From Irregularibacter muris (GTDB taxonomy: Bacteria > Bacillota > Clostridia > Eubacteriales > Garciellaceae): a DNA stretch of 64,000 nt. This document shows, piece by piece, positions 52,941 through 61,399 of the stretch (its first letter is position 1; each line of letters starts with the position of its first letter). The notes beneath the pieces were generated by a model. It made no database searches. It saw nothing but the letters and a program-made list of their open reading frames with translations, and was not told the origin of the DNA. Made by a program: the position numbers and the translations under genes. The stretch covers positions 46,021 to 110,020 of the forward strand of contig NZ_JANKAS010000011.1 of the NCBI RefSeq assembly GCF_024622505.1, read 5' to 3'.

Positions 52941-52977
52941 TTTAATAAGCATAACAATAAAAAGGGAGATGTTTATT

Positions 52978-53178
52978 ATGGCAAAAAATAAATTGCTTGT
53001 CCCAGAGGCTAGAAAAGCTTTGGATAAATTTAAAATTGAACTTGCCAATGAATTTGATGTAGATGATCCCAATCATTTAGCTTCCATGCATACAGGAGTA
53101 ATTGTTAGGGATTTAATAGAAATGGGAAAACAAAATATTATTGATGAAAAACTTCAATATGATGAGAAGATAAAATAA
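52978..53178 (+). CDS. Alpha/beta-type small acid-soluble spore protein
   Basis: DNA-binding spore protein, 66 residues. The pattern VPEARKALDKFKIELANEFDV contains the germination-protease-type site (E-LANEF), and MHTGVIVRDLIEMGKQNI is the second conserved helix, somewhat divergent from the usual VGGxMVKxMI. GGGAG precedes the ATG at 52978 by 9 bases; the in-frame ATG at 52969 is too close. A forespore-type promoter lies upstream and a terminator downstream. Confidence 0.88.
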   Translation: MAKNKLLVPEARKALDKFKIELANEFDVDDPNHLASMHTGVIVRDLIEMGKQNIIDEKLQYDEKIK

Positions 53179-53192
53179 TATAAATAAGATAA

Positions 53193-53220
53193 AAAAGACG
53201 TCTCAGCAGACGTCTTTTAA
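53193..53220 (+). terminator. Terminator of SASP gene
   Basis: AAAAGACGTCT, loop CAGC, AGACGTCTTTT: a perfect 11-bp stem. It may work in both directions. Confidence 0.88.
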
Positions 53221-53251
53221 AATAATCAATAAAAATATTCTTTATTCAGGT

Positions 53252-53791
53252 TTATAATTCAATCATTTCAGCCTTATGTCCGATTTGAGGAAGGAATTTA
53301 TGCAATAGGTCGCTGGTTTTTATTTTTATATGGCTGGTATTCATACCCGTATTAGAACCAAACCACTCTGCTTCCGCGACTTCCTTGTCTATAATTAATT
53401 GTACATAATCATCCTCATCGTTCACAAGTCCCATAACTGAAGCAGAACCAGGCTTAGCACCAAGATGTTTTTCCATCAATTCTCCAGAAGCAAAGGATAA
53501 ACCTGAGACACCTATTTTTCTTCCAAGGGATTTGACATCTAAGGATTTGTTTGCTGGCATTACGACGAGAAAAAAACTGGTTTTTTTCCTATTGCATAGA
53601 AAAATGCTCTTTCGAATCTCAGTACCAAGAACTTGATTAATTTCTTCGCACTCTTCCATGGTCTCCACCACATCATTATCCACTCTCTCAAAAGGAATAT
53701 TTAATTTCTGTAATAATGAAAATACTGTCTTTTCAGTTTTGGTGCGATCATCTGAGGGGATAGTTGTTACAATTTCGCTAATGTTTATCAT
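53252..53791 (-). CDS. YbaK/ProX-type aminoacyl-tRNA deacylase
   Basis: Stand-alone editing-domain protein of 179 residues that likely hydrolyses mischarged Ala- or Cys-tRNA(Pro). Family marks are NRKKTSFFLVVMPANK with the catalytic Lys region, LGAKPGSASVMGLVND (the GxxxP/G binding loop of ProX/PrdX) and a hydrophobic end. AGGAGG precedes the ATG. PrdX occurs with proline reductase in Clostridia, but no such genes are here, so ProX-like is the safer name. Confidence 0.87.
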   Translation of the reverse strand: MINISEIVTTIPSDDRTKTEKTVFSLLQKLNIPFERVDNDVVETMEECEEINQVLGTEIRKSIFLCNRKKTSFFLVVMPANKSLDVKSLGRKIGVSGLSFASGELMEKHLGAKPGSASVMGLVNDEDDYVQLIIDKEVAEAEWFGSNTGMNTSHIKIKTSDLLHKFLPQIGHKAEMIEL

Positions 53792-54158
53792 TTTGCTACC
53801 TCCTATCCTTTTTACATCATCCTATTGTTTTGCAATGGTAACACAATTATATGAATTACAAAACTTACTTTAATATCCATATATTAACATATTGATTTCT
53901 TTTTTGCAAATCATAGAATATGCCCCATCAATGGATAGAATCATACCCTTTGTAGACGAAAAAACTTCATTTCTCCTAATGTACATAGTATTTCTTAGGG
54001 ATAGGATCATCCTACCTGTAGGGCAGATAATTTATCATTATGTGTAAGCAATAAGGATATCCTAACCATCGTTATTTATTGTTATTCGATAAAAATCAAT
54101 TGACTAATAATAACATACTTTGTTATACTATAGATAAAATAATATAGGTGGTGAAGAT
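53792..54158. other. Intergenic region between ProX-like and DUF2975 genes
   Basis: 367 bp. Apart from the promoter/operator at 54100 (listed separately) I see no gene, only AT-rich spacer. Confidence 0.6.
54100..54129 (+). promoter_or_regulatory. Sigma-A promoter with overlapping inverted repeat
   Basis: TTGACT at 54100-54105 and TATACT at 54124-54129 (18-bp spacer). ATAACA (54110-54115) and TGTTAT (54121-54126) form an inverted repeat over the spacer and -10, a good position for a repressor such as the YozG type that once followed. Confidence 0.65.
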
Positions 54159-54635
54159 ATGCAAAAATGGGAGATAAATACTTTAAGGATATCTATTATT
54201 TTAATTGGAATGGCTATTTTATTGATTTTTATACTTTGGTTACCAGATATAGCAAAGTTTTCTGCTGTGGAATATCCAGAATATGCACATTTGAGATACC
54301 CCATACTCATTGGGCTTTATATCACAGGTGCTCCCTTTTATTTAGGAATTTTCCATACCTTTAAATTACTTAAACTAATAGAAAGGGATGGTGCCTTTAC
54401 TGAAGAGGCCTGCAAATCCTTAGGGGCAATAAATTTATATGCCATAATAGTAATCCTTTTATATATTTCAGGTATGATTTTTCTTCTTTTGAATAATGCT
54501 CTCCATCCAGGACTATTTTTAGTAGGCCTGGGAATAATGTTGGTGGCATTTATCATTTCCGTATTTGCTGCAATACTTAAGGGATTGCTGATGAAGGTAG
54601 TGGAAATTAAAAATGAAAATGATTATACAATATAG
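54159..54635 (+). CDS. DUF2975 family membrane protein
   Basis: Protein of 158 residues with four helices (about 10-30, 48-70, 92-112, 120-145), matching DUF2975. The conserved LLKLIERDGAFTEEACKSLGAI between helices 2 and 3 is the family's cytoplasmic loop. In many Firmicutes this gene is followed by a small YozG-type repressor, and here a shortened version follows after 9 bp. The function is unknown; the pairs are often tied to envelope or peptide stress. Confidence 0.87.
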   Translation: MQKWEINTLRISIILIGMAILLIFILWLPDIAKFSAVEYPEYAHLRYPILIGLYITGAPFYLGIFHTFKLLKLIERDGAFTEEACKSLGAINLYAIIVILLYISGMIFLLLNNALHPGLFLVGLGIMLVAFIISVFAAILKGLLMKVVEIKNENDYTI

Positions 54636-54644
54636 AGTGATGAT

Positions 54645-54752
54645 ATGGTGATTATCATTAATATTGCTGGGATGTTGGCGAAGAGAAAAATGAGCGTGAC
54701 AGAACTATCAGAAAGAGTAAGCATTACCATATTGAAGGGAAGGATTATTTGA
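54645..54752 (+). pseudogene. Truncated YozG-type Cro/CI repressor
   Basis: The 35-codon frame begins MVIIINIAGMLAKRKMSVTE, the normal start of YozG-like repressors (first helix and turn). After VSIT the recognition helix is cut short: ILKGRII and stop replace the expected ANLSILKNGKAKAI segment and about 30 more residues. The stop overlaps the next gene's TTG. It looks like an internal deletion that removed most of the HTH. Confidence 0.75.
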
Positions 54753-55180
54753 AAAAATTACTTTTAGGGATATTGGTTATTTACTGTACAACTCTTCTCT
54801 TTGGTTGTCAGTCGCCAAAGGAAATGAAATTGTTAGGAGAGATAAAGGAAATCTCTATATCAGAGTTTTATAAATATGGAGGCACAAATGAAGAGTATTT
54901 TGCTTCTATAAATCAGCCGGAAAGTTTATCGAAATTCAAAGAGATTGTAGAAAATGCAGAAAAAAGGGACAATAACACAAGTAAAGTAGATCCAAATTAT
55001 GATCTGCGCATTGAGTATGAAAATGGGGACATCCATATATTACATATGCTTTTAGGTCATCCAGATCAAGAAAGTGCTTTGATGTATGCAGGAAATGAAA
55101 ACAAGGTGTTCTATATTTCGTCGGAAGCCACAGCAGAATTAAGAAAAATATTGCCCGTGGAAGAAAAGAATAATCGATAG
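54749..55180 (+). CDS. Hypothetical lipoprotein
   Basis: Protein of 143 residues starting with TTG, with AGGGAAGGA just upstream, inside the truncated repressor. The signal peptide ends in LFGC (Cys about 20). The mature part is small and charged, with no recognised domain. Because its start site lies at the deletion junction of the repressor, its expression now depends on the DUF2975 promoter. A terminator follows. Confidence 0.7.
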   Translation: MKKLLLGILVIYCTTLLFGCQSPKEMKLLGEIKEISISEFYKYGGTNEEYFASINQPESLSKFKEIVENAEKRDNNTSKVDPNYDLRIEYENGDIHILHMLLGHPDQESALMYAGNENKVFYISSEATAELRKILPVEEKNNR

Positions 55181-55223
55181 GATAAAAAGGCTGGGGATAT
55201 AAAGAAATCCCAGCCTTTTTATC
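55181..55223. terminator. Bidirectional terminator
   Basis: GATAAAAAGGCTGGG (55181-55195) pairs with 55209-55223, with A and T runs on both sides. It serves the lipoprotein and the convergent BrnQ gene. Confidence 0.88.
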
Positions 55224-55255
55224 CTACCAATTGCTTAAATTTTTTCAAATGTGAG

Positions 55256-56641
55256 TTAAGCTTCTAAGCTCTCTAATTCACATAAGGACTGTTCTTCAAA
55301 GCCCTTATCCCTTAACTTTCCATAGATGAATCCCACTAAGGCACCTACAATTGCTGGGATTATCCAGCCTAAACCTTTTGAATAAAGGGGCAAATGATTG
55401 AAGAGATCAAACTTTAGCCCAAATTCTCCTAGGGCATCTATAATACTTATGCAAGCCGTACAAACCATGGAAAATTGATAAACATAGATATTTCCCTGGA
55501 AAAATCTATGGACTAGAGCCAATAACATAAGTACAATGGCCATTGGATAGATGGCAGTTAGTGCAGGCACTGAGAATTTAAGAATTTGGGTGAGACCCAC
55601 ATTAGCAAACATCATGCTAGATACTGAAAGTAGGATCACCCATGTCCTATAGGAGACTTTAGGGATTAATTTGGTAAAATACTGACTACAAGAGGTCAAA
55701 AGTCCAACAGAGGTGGTTAAACAAGCCAGGGAAAAGATGAGCCCTAGTAAAATTGAACCATAGTGACCAAATAGGTAAAACACCACATTGGTAAGGGTTT
55801 GAGCGCCATTTTCAGTTGCACCAAATCTAGCTTGGGAGGTAGCTCCCAAGTAGGCAAGCATCCCATAGATAAGGATGAGAAATAGACCTGCAATTGCCCC
55901 TGCTTTTATTGTATTGGAAACTAGATTTTGCTCCTTTTTTATGCCCATTTCCCTTAGGGTAATGGAGATGACAATGCCAAAGTTTAAAGCGGCTATAGCA
56001 TCCATGGTCATATATCCTTCTAAAAATCCCTTCAGTAGAGGGAGCTCTCCATAATCTCCTACTGGAGCAGAAAATCCTCCTAGGGGTTTGAAAATACTAA
56101 AAACAAAAACACTTGTGATTAGTACTAACAAAGTAGGTGTTATAACTTTTCCAAATCTATCCACAAGTTTTGTAGGAGATAGACATAACCAAAAGGCCAG
56201 AGAAAAATAAAGAAGAGTATATATTAACAATGGCAGTTTACTTATCCCCAATGTACTAGGTAAAAAGGGGGAAATTCCCATTTCAAAGGCCAAACTGGCT
56301 GCCCTAGGTATACCTAAAAAGGGTCCTATAGATAAATAGATTAATAAAGTAAAGGCTAAAGCAAATTTTGGATGCACTCGACCGGCCAAGACATGTAAAC
56401 CATTGGCTTTGGCAACTACAGCAATAGCTAAAATAGGAAGACCCACTGCTGAAACTAAAAATCCTCCCATGGAGACCAGAATATTGCTTCCTGATAATTG
56501 CCCTAGTTGAGGAGGGAATATAAGATTACCTGCACCAAAAAACATTGAAAATATCATTAAACTTACAAATAACAAATTCTTTCTGCTTAATTTTTCCACA
56601 TTGAAGACCTCCATATTTTTTGTTTGATTATTTTCATCCAA
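55256..56641 (-). CDS. brnQ: Branched-chain amino acid:cation symporter (LIVCS family)
   Basis: Sodium- or proton-coupled uptake of Leu, Ile and Val. The protein of 461 residues has about 12 helices and family segments FSMFFGAGNLIFPPQLG near residue 36 and ALNFGIVISITLREMG near residue 220. The C-terminal tail is acidic. It is preceded by a T-box leader with an AUC specifier, so it should be switched on when isoleucyl-tRNA is uncharged. The divergent Liv operon has the same type of control. Confidence 0.93.
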   Translation of the reverse strand: MDENNQTKNMEVFNVEKLSRKNLLFVSLMIFSMFFGAGNLIFPPQLGQLSGSNILVSMGGFLVSAVGLPILAIAVVAKANGLHVLAGRVHPKFALAFTLLIYLSIGPFLGIPRAASLAFEMGISPFLPSTLGISKLPLLIYTLLYFSLAFWLCLSPTKLVDRFGKVITPTLLVLITSVFVFSIFKPLGGFSAPVGDYGELPLLKGFLEGYMTMDAIAALNFGIVISITLREMGIKKEQNLVSNTIKAGAIAGLFLILIYGMLAYLGATSQARFGATENGAQTLTNVVFYLFGHYGSILLGLIFSLACLTTSVGLLTSCSQYFTKLIPKVSYRTWVILLSVSSMMFANVGLTQILKFSVPALTAIYPMAIVLMLLALVHRFFQGNIYVYQFSMVCTACISIIDALGEFGLKFDLFNHLPLYSKGLGWIIPAIVGALVGFIYGKLRDKGFEEQSLCELESLEA

Positions 56642-56642
56642 A

Positions 56643-56938
56643 TAAAAAAACTCATCCCTATAAAAGGGACGAGTTAAACTCGCGTTACCACCCTAGTTCT
56701 ATGAATTCATAAAGGATTATTCATTCATAACTCTCACAACGTACATAATAATACGTGTTCCAGATAAAGGTGGACAGCCTACATAGCTTACTTACTCTTA
56801 TCTTCAGCCATGCTTCTCAGAGATGATTTTGGGCTATTTGTTGAACATTGGCTTTCAGCAGGACACCAACTCTCTGGAGGACTTCAAGATAGCTTACTTT
56901 TTCTCTTCATAGAATTTGTAGATATATTGACTTTGATA
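56643..56938 (-). ncRNA. T-box leader of brnQ, probable Ile specifier
   Basis: On the minus strand the T-box core AGGGTGGTAACGCG is at 56694-56681. The terminator AACTCGTCCCT/AGGGATGAGTT with TTTTTTT ends at 56643. Stem I begins near 56910 with GAAGAGAAAAAGTAAG. The specifier loop on the 3' side reads AAA-ATC-A (ATC at 56827-56825) just above the closing AGAGA/TCTCT stem. The UGGU bulge fits discriminator A73 of tRNA(Ile). Confidence 0.88.
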
Positions 56939-56944
56939 CTCTAT

Positions 56945-56974
56945 TTTATACCACAGATTCTTCCCAGGTGTCAA
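56945..56974 (-). promoter_or_regulatory. Sigma-A promoter of brnQ T-box transcript
   Basis: TTGACA (56974-56969), 18-bp spacer, TATAAA (56950-56945) on the minus strand. Confidence 0.82.
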
Positions 56975-57047
56975 CAATTTATTTTTTGTCAAAGAAATGT
57001 GGTAAGGGATGAAAAGATAAATTTTTAGACAATTCTAAAAATAACTA

Positions 57048-57076
57048 TTGACAGTAGAATATTTCCATGGTATTCT
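57048..57076 (+). promoter_or_regulatory. Sigma-A promoter of liv T-box transcript
   Basis: TTGACA (57048-57053), 17-bp spacer, TATTCT (57071-57076), upstream of the second T-box leader. Confidence 0.82.
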
Positions 57077-57082
57077 AGTGAG

Positions 57083-57390
57083 CAATAAGAATAATATGCA
57101 TATTATGAATTTTCAAAAAATTATAAAAGACTATGATGAAGAGAAAACTATTTAAGCCTTAATTACAGAGAGCCAGTGGTTGGTGTGAACTGGTATTAAG
57201 AGAATAGACAATAATCACTTCGGAGTTGCACGACTGAACAGAGTAAGTTGTGACGGATGGCCCCGTTATGAAGCTAGGGTTTGATGGAACCGACAAAGAT
57301 AACTTTCTAAGGATTGTTATGAAGTAGAGTGGTACAGCGTTAGTTGCGCCTCTATTGTGTATATTGATTTATACATAATAGAGGTTTTTT
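57083..57390 (+). ncRNA. T-box leader of livKHMGF operon, probable Ile specifier
   Basis: Stem I distal features AGAGAGCCAGTGGTTGG and GAACTGG are at about 57167-57192. The specifier ATC at 57214-57216 is followed by A and then CTTC, which closes with GAAG at the base. The T-box core is AGAGTGGTACAGCG at 57326-57339, a variant of AGGGTGGNACCGCG. The terminator CCTCTATT...AATAGAGG with TTTTTT is at 57349-57390. UGGU again fits tRNA(Ile). Confidence 0.87.
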
Positions 57391-57414
57391 ATTTAATAGG
57401 AGAGGGGATTAAAA

Positions 57415-58593
57415 ATGAAAAAGAGATTTTATGTAGTCATGATATTATTATTAACTTTTAGTTTGACGGTAGGATGTACTCAAAATTCCAATTCTGCTTC
57501 TGCCTCTGGTTCAGAAGGGGATACTCTTAAGGTGGGACTTAATTATGAACTTTCCGGTGATGTTGCTACCTATGGACAAAGTTTGACCAGCGGAATAGAA
57601 CTGGCCATAGAGGAAATCAATGCAGCCGATGGGGTTCTTGGGAAGCAAATTGAAATAGTCAAGGTGGACAATAAATCAGACACTGCTGAAGCCGCAAATG
57701 TTTCCACTAGACTTGCCACAAGGGATAAGGTGATTGCTATCTTAGGTCCTGCCACCTCAGGAAATACCAAGGCTGCTTCGCCAGCAGCTATACAAAACAA
57801 GGTGCCATTGATATCTGGTTCTGCTACTGCAGATGATGTTACTGTAGACAGCAATGGCAAGGTAAGGGAGTATATCTTTAAAACTTGTTTTAGTGATTCC
57901 TTCCAAGGGGTAATTATGGCTGATTTTGCAGCTAAGGATTTAGAATTGAAAAAAGCAGCCATTCTTATGGATAATACAAGTGATTATAGCAAGGGCTTAG
58001 TAAAAAGTTTTAAAGAAACCTATGGGAAACATGGGGGAAAAGTAGTTGCTGAAGAAGCGTACCAGGCGAAGGATACTGACTATAAACCAGTTTTAACTAC
58101 CATAAAAGGAACAGATGCTGAAGTTTTATTTGTACCTGGTTATTATGAGGAAGTTGGTTTGATTATAAAGCAAGCTAGAGAATTAGGATTAGATATTCCT
58201 GTCCTTGGGGGAGACGGTTTTGACTCTCCAAAACTAGCAGAAATTGCTGGGAAAGATGCTTTAAACAAAGTATATTATACAAACCATTACTCACCGGAAG
58301 ATGATGCTGAAGAAGTAGTAAAATTTAGGGAAGCCTTTAATAAAAAGCATAGTAAAGAAGCAGATGCTTTCAATGCATTAGGCTATGACCTTGCTTATTT
58401 GTTGGCCAATGCTATAGAAAGAGCAGGAGAGGCTAATCCAGAAAAAGTCAAAGAAGCTTTAGCATCAACAGTTGATTTTAAGGGTATTACAGGAACCCTA
58501 TCCATGGATGAAAATCACAACCCTGTAAAGGCAGTGACCATATTAGAAGTGAAGGATGGAGCACCTACTTTCCTGAAAAAATTAGAACCATAA
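57415..58593 (+). CDS. livK: Branched-chain amino acid ABC substrate-binding lipoprotein
   Basis: Receptor of the Liv importer. The signal peptide ends in TVGC (Cys about 21). The Leu/Ile/Val-binding fold shows GDTLKVGLNYELSGDVATYG, AILGPATSGNTKAASPAA and the late FNALGYDLAYLLANAIERAG. It follows a T-box leader by 25 bp. A 200-bp spacer with a large hairpin separates it from the permease genes, which may let the receptor be made in excess. Confidence 0.93.
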   Translation: MKKRFYVVMILLLTFSLTVGCTQNSNSASASGSEGDTLKVGLNYELSGDVATYGQSLTSGIELAIEEINAADGVLGKQIEIVKVDNKSDTAEAANVSTRLATRDKVIAILGPATSGNTKAASPAAIQNKVPLISGSATADDVTVDSNGKVREYIFKTCFSDSFQGVIMADFAAKDLELKKAAILMDNTSDYSKGLVKSFKETYGKHGGKVVAEEAYQAKDTDYKPVLTTIKGTDAEVLFVPGYYEEVGLIIKQARELGLDIPVLGGDGFDSPKLAEIAGKDALNKVYYTNHYSPEDDAEEVVKFREAFNKKHSKEADAFNALGYDLAYLLANAIERAGEANPEKVKEALASTVDFKGITGTLSMDENHNPVKAVTILEVKDGAPTFLKKLEP

Positions 58594-58601
58594 GAAACAG
58601 G

Positions 58602-58735
58602 TAGATAGTGGAAAATCAAGATTCTTGGCCAAAAGCTCAAAATGCAGGCTTTGGAGAAAAACCTAAGGTTGTTATCCAAAGCCATGGCGAAGAATCTTAG
58701 CCTTTCAACCAGCTATTTTCAATTGTCTATGGATA
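58602..58735 (+). other. Nested hairpin in livK-livH spacer
   Basis: AAGATTCTT (58618-58626) pairs with 58690-58698. Inside it GGCTTTGGA (58648-58656) pairs with 58675-58683, and AACCT with AGGTT at the tip. Outer ATAG-GGAAAAT-like arms extend it. No T run follows, so it is more likely an mRNA-stabilising or attenuating structure than a full terminator. Confidence 0.65.
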
Positions 58736-58793
58736 TTCTCAACGAAGAATTCAAGCAATAGAGTAGATATATTAAATTTTAAGGGGTGAGAAA

Positions 58794-59678
58794 ATGGAAC
58801 AATTTATACAGCAGATGGTAAATGGCATATCCTTGGGCAGCATATACGCACTAATTGCCCTTGGATATACCATGGTATATGGAATAATAAACTTAATCAA
58901 TTTTGCCCACGGAGAAATCTATATGATAGGAGCCTATATAGGTTTTGCAGTAACGACTTTTTTGGGTCTGGGATTTTTCCCTGCCATTATTGTATCCATG
59001 ATAGGCTGTGGTATTTTGGGCGTAATTATAGAAAAGGTTGCCTATAAACCCGTGAGAAATTCTACAAGAATTGCGGCTTTAATTACCGCCATAGCCGTTT
59101 CGTTATTTTTACAATATGGGATGATGTACTTTGTCCATGCTGAAACGAGAACTTTTCCAGAGCTTTTACCAAATACATCTATAAAACTATTTAATACCAA
59201 CGTACTTTTAGATATGAGAAATCTTTATATTATTTTAGTGACGGTATTTCTTATGGCTGTTCTCCAATATGTCATAAAGAAGACTAAGGTAGGAAAGGCT
59301 ATGAGAGCCGTATCCCTAGATAGAGATGCCGCCCAGCTTATGGGAATTGATATGAACAAGACAATTGCTTACACCTTTGCCATAGGATCTGCCTTGGCAG
59401 GGGCAGCAGGAGTGTTGGTAGGAACCTATTATAACTCAATTAACCCCCTTATGGGTGCAGGACCTGGCCTTAAAGCTTTTGTAGCTGCAGTAATAGGAGG
59501 AATCGGTATGATTCCCGGTGCTGTATTTGGTGGCTTTTTCCTTGGTATAACAGAAACCATGGTCAGTGCTTTTGGTGGCTCTCTGTATAAGGACGCCGTT
59601 GCCTTTGGAGTGCTGATATTGGTGCTTTTAATTAAGCCTAATGGACTGCTGGGTGCGAATATAAAGGAAAAAGTGTAA
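58794..59678 (+). CDS. livH: Branched-chain amino acid ABC permease LivH
   Basis: First permease of the Liv importer, 294 residues with about eight helices. Family marks are NGISLGSIYALIALGYTMVYGI at the start, NFAHGEIYMIGAYIG, and MRAVSLDRDAAQLMGID, the loop that docks on the ATPases. The start has GGGGTGAG upstream. It is followed by LivM after 13 bp. Confidence 0.93.
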   Translation: MEQFIQQMVNGISLGSIYALIALGYTMVYGIINLINFAHGEIYMIGAYIGFAVTTFLGLGFFPAIIVSMIGCGILGVIIEKVAYKPVRNSTRIAALITAIAVSLFLQYGMMYFVHAETRTFPELLPNTSIKLFNTNVLLDMRNLYIILVTVFLMAVLQYVIKKTKVGKAMRAVSLDRDAAQLMGIDMNKTIAYTFAIGSALAGAAGVLVGTYYNSINPLMGAGPGLKAFVAAVIGGIGMIPGAVFGGFFLGITETMVSAFGGSLYKDAVAFGVLILVLLIKPNGLLGANIKEKV

Positions 59679-59691
59679 AGGGGGTATACCG

Positions 59692-60651
59692 ATGAAACTT
59701 CTAAATAAGAAAAAAATACTCATTCTATTGGCTATCTTTATTGTCTATATGATAGGTGGGTTTTTAATAAATAATGGAATAATTGACTCATATATTTATT
59801 TAAACATTGTGGTCATAGGTATAAACATCATTCTTGCAGTTAGTTTAAATCTTATTACCGGCTATACAGGTCAGCTTTCCTTAGGGCATGCAGCCTTTAT
59901 GTCCATTGGAGCCTACGCATCAGGAGTTTTAACAGCAAAGCTAGGGCAACCCTTTATTATAGGAATTTTAGGAGGGGCAATATTTGCAGCTATTGCAGGG
60001 ATAATCATTGGCATTCCTACCCTGAGGCTTAAGGGCGATTATCTTGCTATTGCTACTTTGGGTTTTGGTGAGATTGTGAGGATTATTGGACTCAATAATG
60101 AATATATCGGTGGTGCCATTGGGCTAAATGATATTCCTCAATATACCACTTGGACTTGGCTTTTCTTTTGTGTTGTGACTACTGTCTTACTCATTCATAA
60201 TTTTATAAAATCTTATCATGGAAGAGCTTGTATATCTATAAGAGAGGATGAAATTGCGGCAGAAGCTATGGGGGTAAATACAACTTACTACAAAGTATTG
60301 GTATTTGCCCTTGGTGCCCTATTTGCAGGGGTAGCCGGTGCATTATATGCCAATTATTTTTATTTTATCAAGCCTGATTCCTTTGGATTTATGAAATCAA
60401 TAGACATCTTGGTTATTGTTGTTTTTGGAGGAATGGGAAGTATAGTAGGTTCAATAACGGGAGCAGTTGTACTTTCAGTTATATCCGTGTTTTTACAAGG
60501 GATTCCAGAACTGCGTATGGTAGTTTATGCGGTTATCTTATTTTTAATCATGGTTTATCGGCCCCAAGGACTTATGGGCAATAGCCAAGGGAAATTTTTC
60601 AAGAAAAGAGGTGTTTTAGGTGGCCATAATGAAAGTAAACAATCTGCATAA
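59692..60651 (+). CDS. livM: Branched-chain amino acid ABC permease LivM
   Basis: Second permease, 319 residues. Family marks are NLITGYTGQLSLGHAAFMSIGAY, PTLRLKGDYLAIATLGFGEIVR and SIREDEIAAEAMGVN (ATPase-docking loop). It overlaps LivG by 32 bp. The last 25 residues are a basic tail. Confidence 0.93.
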   Translation: MKLLNKKKILILLAIFIVYMIGGFLINNGIIDSYIYLNIVVIGINIILAVSLNLITGYTGQLSLGHAAFMSIGAYASGVLTAKLGQPFIIGILGGAIFAAIAGIIIGIPTLRLKGDYLAIATLGFGEIVRIIGLNNEYIGGAIGLNDIPQYTTWTWLFFCVVTTVLLIHNFIKSYHGRACISIREDEIAAEAMGVNTTYYKVLVFALGALFAGVAGALYANYFYFIKPDSFGFMKSIDILVIVVFGGMGSIVGSITGAVVLSVISVFLQGIPELRMVVYAVILFLIMVYRPQGLMGNSQGKFFKKRGVLGGHNESKQSA

Positions 60652-61399
60652 ATCCTTCGGTGGCGTAAAAGCTGTATCTGATATTCAATTGACCATTGAA
60701 GAGGGAGAAATCGTAGGCATCATTGGGCCAAATGGAGCAGGGAAAACCACCCTTTTTAACTTGCTCACAGGAATTTATAGACCTACCTCTGGTGAAATTA
60801 TTTATAATTTTGATACTTCCATTACATCGAAAAGCTTCAAGCCTCATAAAATGGCAAAATACGGTGTAGCTAGGACCTTTCAAAATATCAGACTCTTTAA
60901 AAATATGACCATATTGGATAATGTGCTTATGGGATACCACAATAATATGAATTATGGTGTTCTCCATTCCTTATTTCGCTTACCTTCCTTTTATCAAAAT
61001 GAAGATAAGGCAAACGATGAAGTGATAGAGCTTTTAAAGGTTTTTGACCTATACGATAAAAGAGATGAACTAGCAAAAAATCTTCCCTATGGAGAACAAA
61101 GGAAGCTAGAGATTGCTAGAGCTCTTGCTTGTAAACCAAGGCTACTTTTGCTTGATGAACCAGCAGCAGGGATGAATCCCAAGGAAACAAAGGAACTGAC
61201 GTCTCTTATTACTTGGATTAAAGACAAATTTGATTTGACCATAATATTAATCGAGCATGATATGTCTTTGGTCATGCAAATATGCAGCAAGATATTCGTA
61301 TTTGATTATGGAAAATTAATTGCCGGCGGTACACCCCAGGAAATTCAAAACAATCCTAGGGTAATTAAAGCCTATCTTGGAGGTGAAGAATCGTGTTAG
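60620..61399 (+). CDS. livG: Branched-chain amino acid ABC ATPase LivG
   Basis: ATPase of the Liv importer. Walker A GPNGAGKTT, Q-loop TFQNIRLF, signature LPYGEQRKLEIARAL (the LivG variant of LSGGQ), Walker B LLLLDEPAAGMNP and His-switch LIEHDMSLV. It starts with GTG at 60620 with GAGG 8 bases upstream; the ATG at 60629 is an alternative. It overlaps LivM by 32 bp and LivF by 7 bp. Confidence 0.93.
   Translation: MAIMKVNNLHKSFGGVKAVSDIQLTIEEGEIVGIIGPNGAGKTTLFNLLTGIYRPTSGEIIYNFDTSITSKSFKPHKMAKYGVARTFQNIRLFKNMTILDNVLMGYHNNMNYGVLHSLFRLPSFYQNEDKANDEVIELLKVFDLYDKRDELAKNLPYGEQRKLEIARALACKPRLLLLDEPAAGMNPKETKELTSLITWIKDKFDLTIILIEHDMSLVMQICSKIFVFDYGKLIAGGTPQEIQNNPRVIKAYLGGEESC

Noticed and set aside
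52785..52991. Open frame of 68 codons upstream of the SASP gene
   Set aside because: It has no ribosome site, no recognisable protein pattern, and overlaps the sigma-G-like promoter and the SASP start in another frame.
56810..57028. Open frame of 72 codons on the plus strand
   Set aside because: It lies opposite stem I of the brnQ T-box leader and its promoter. Structured leader RNA explains the region.
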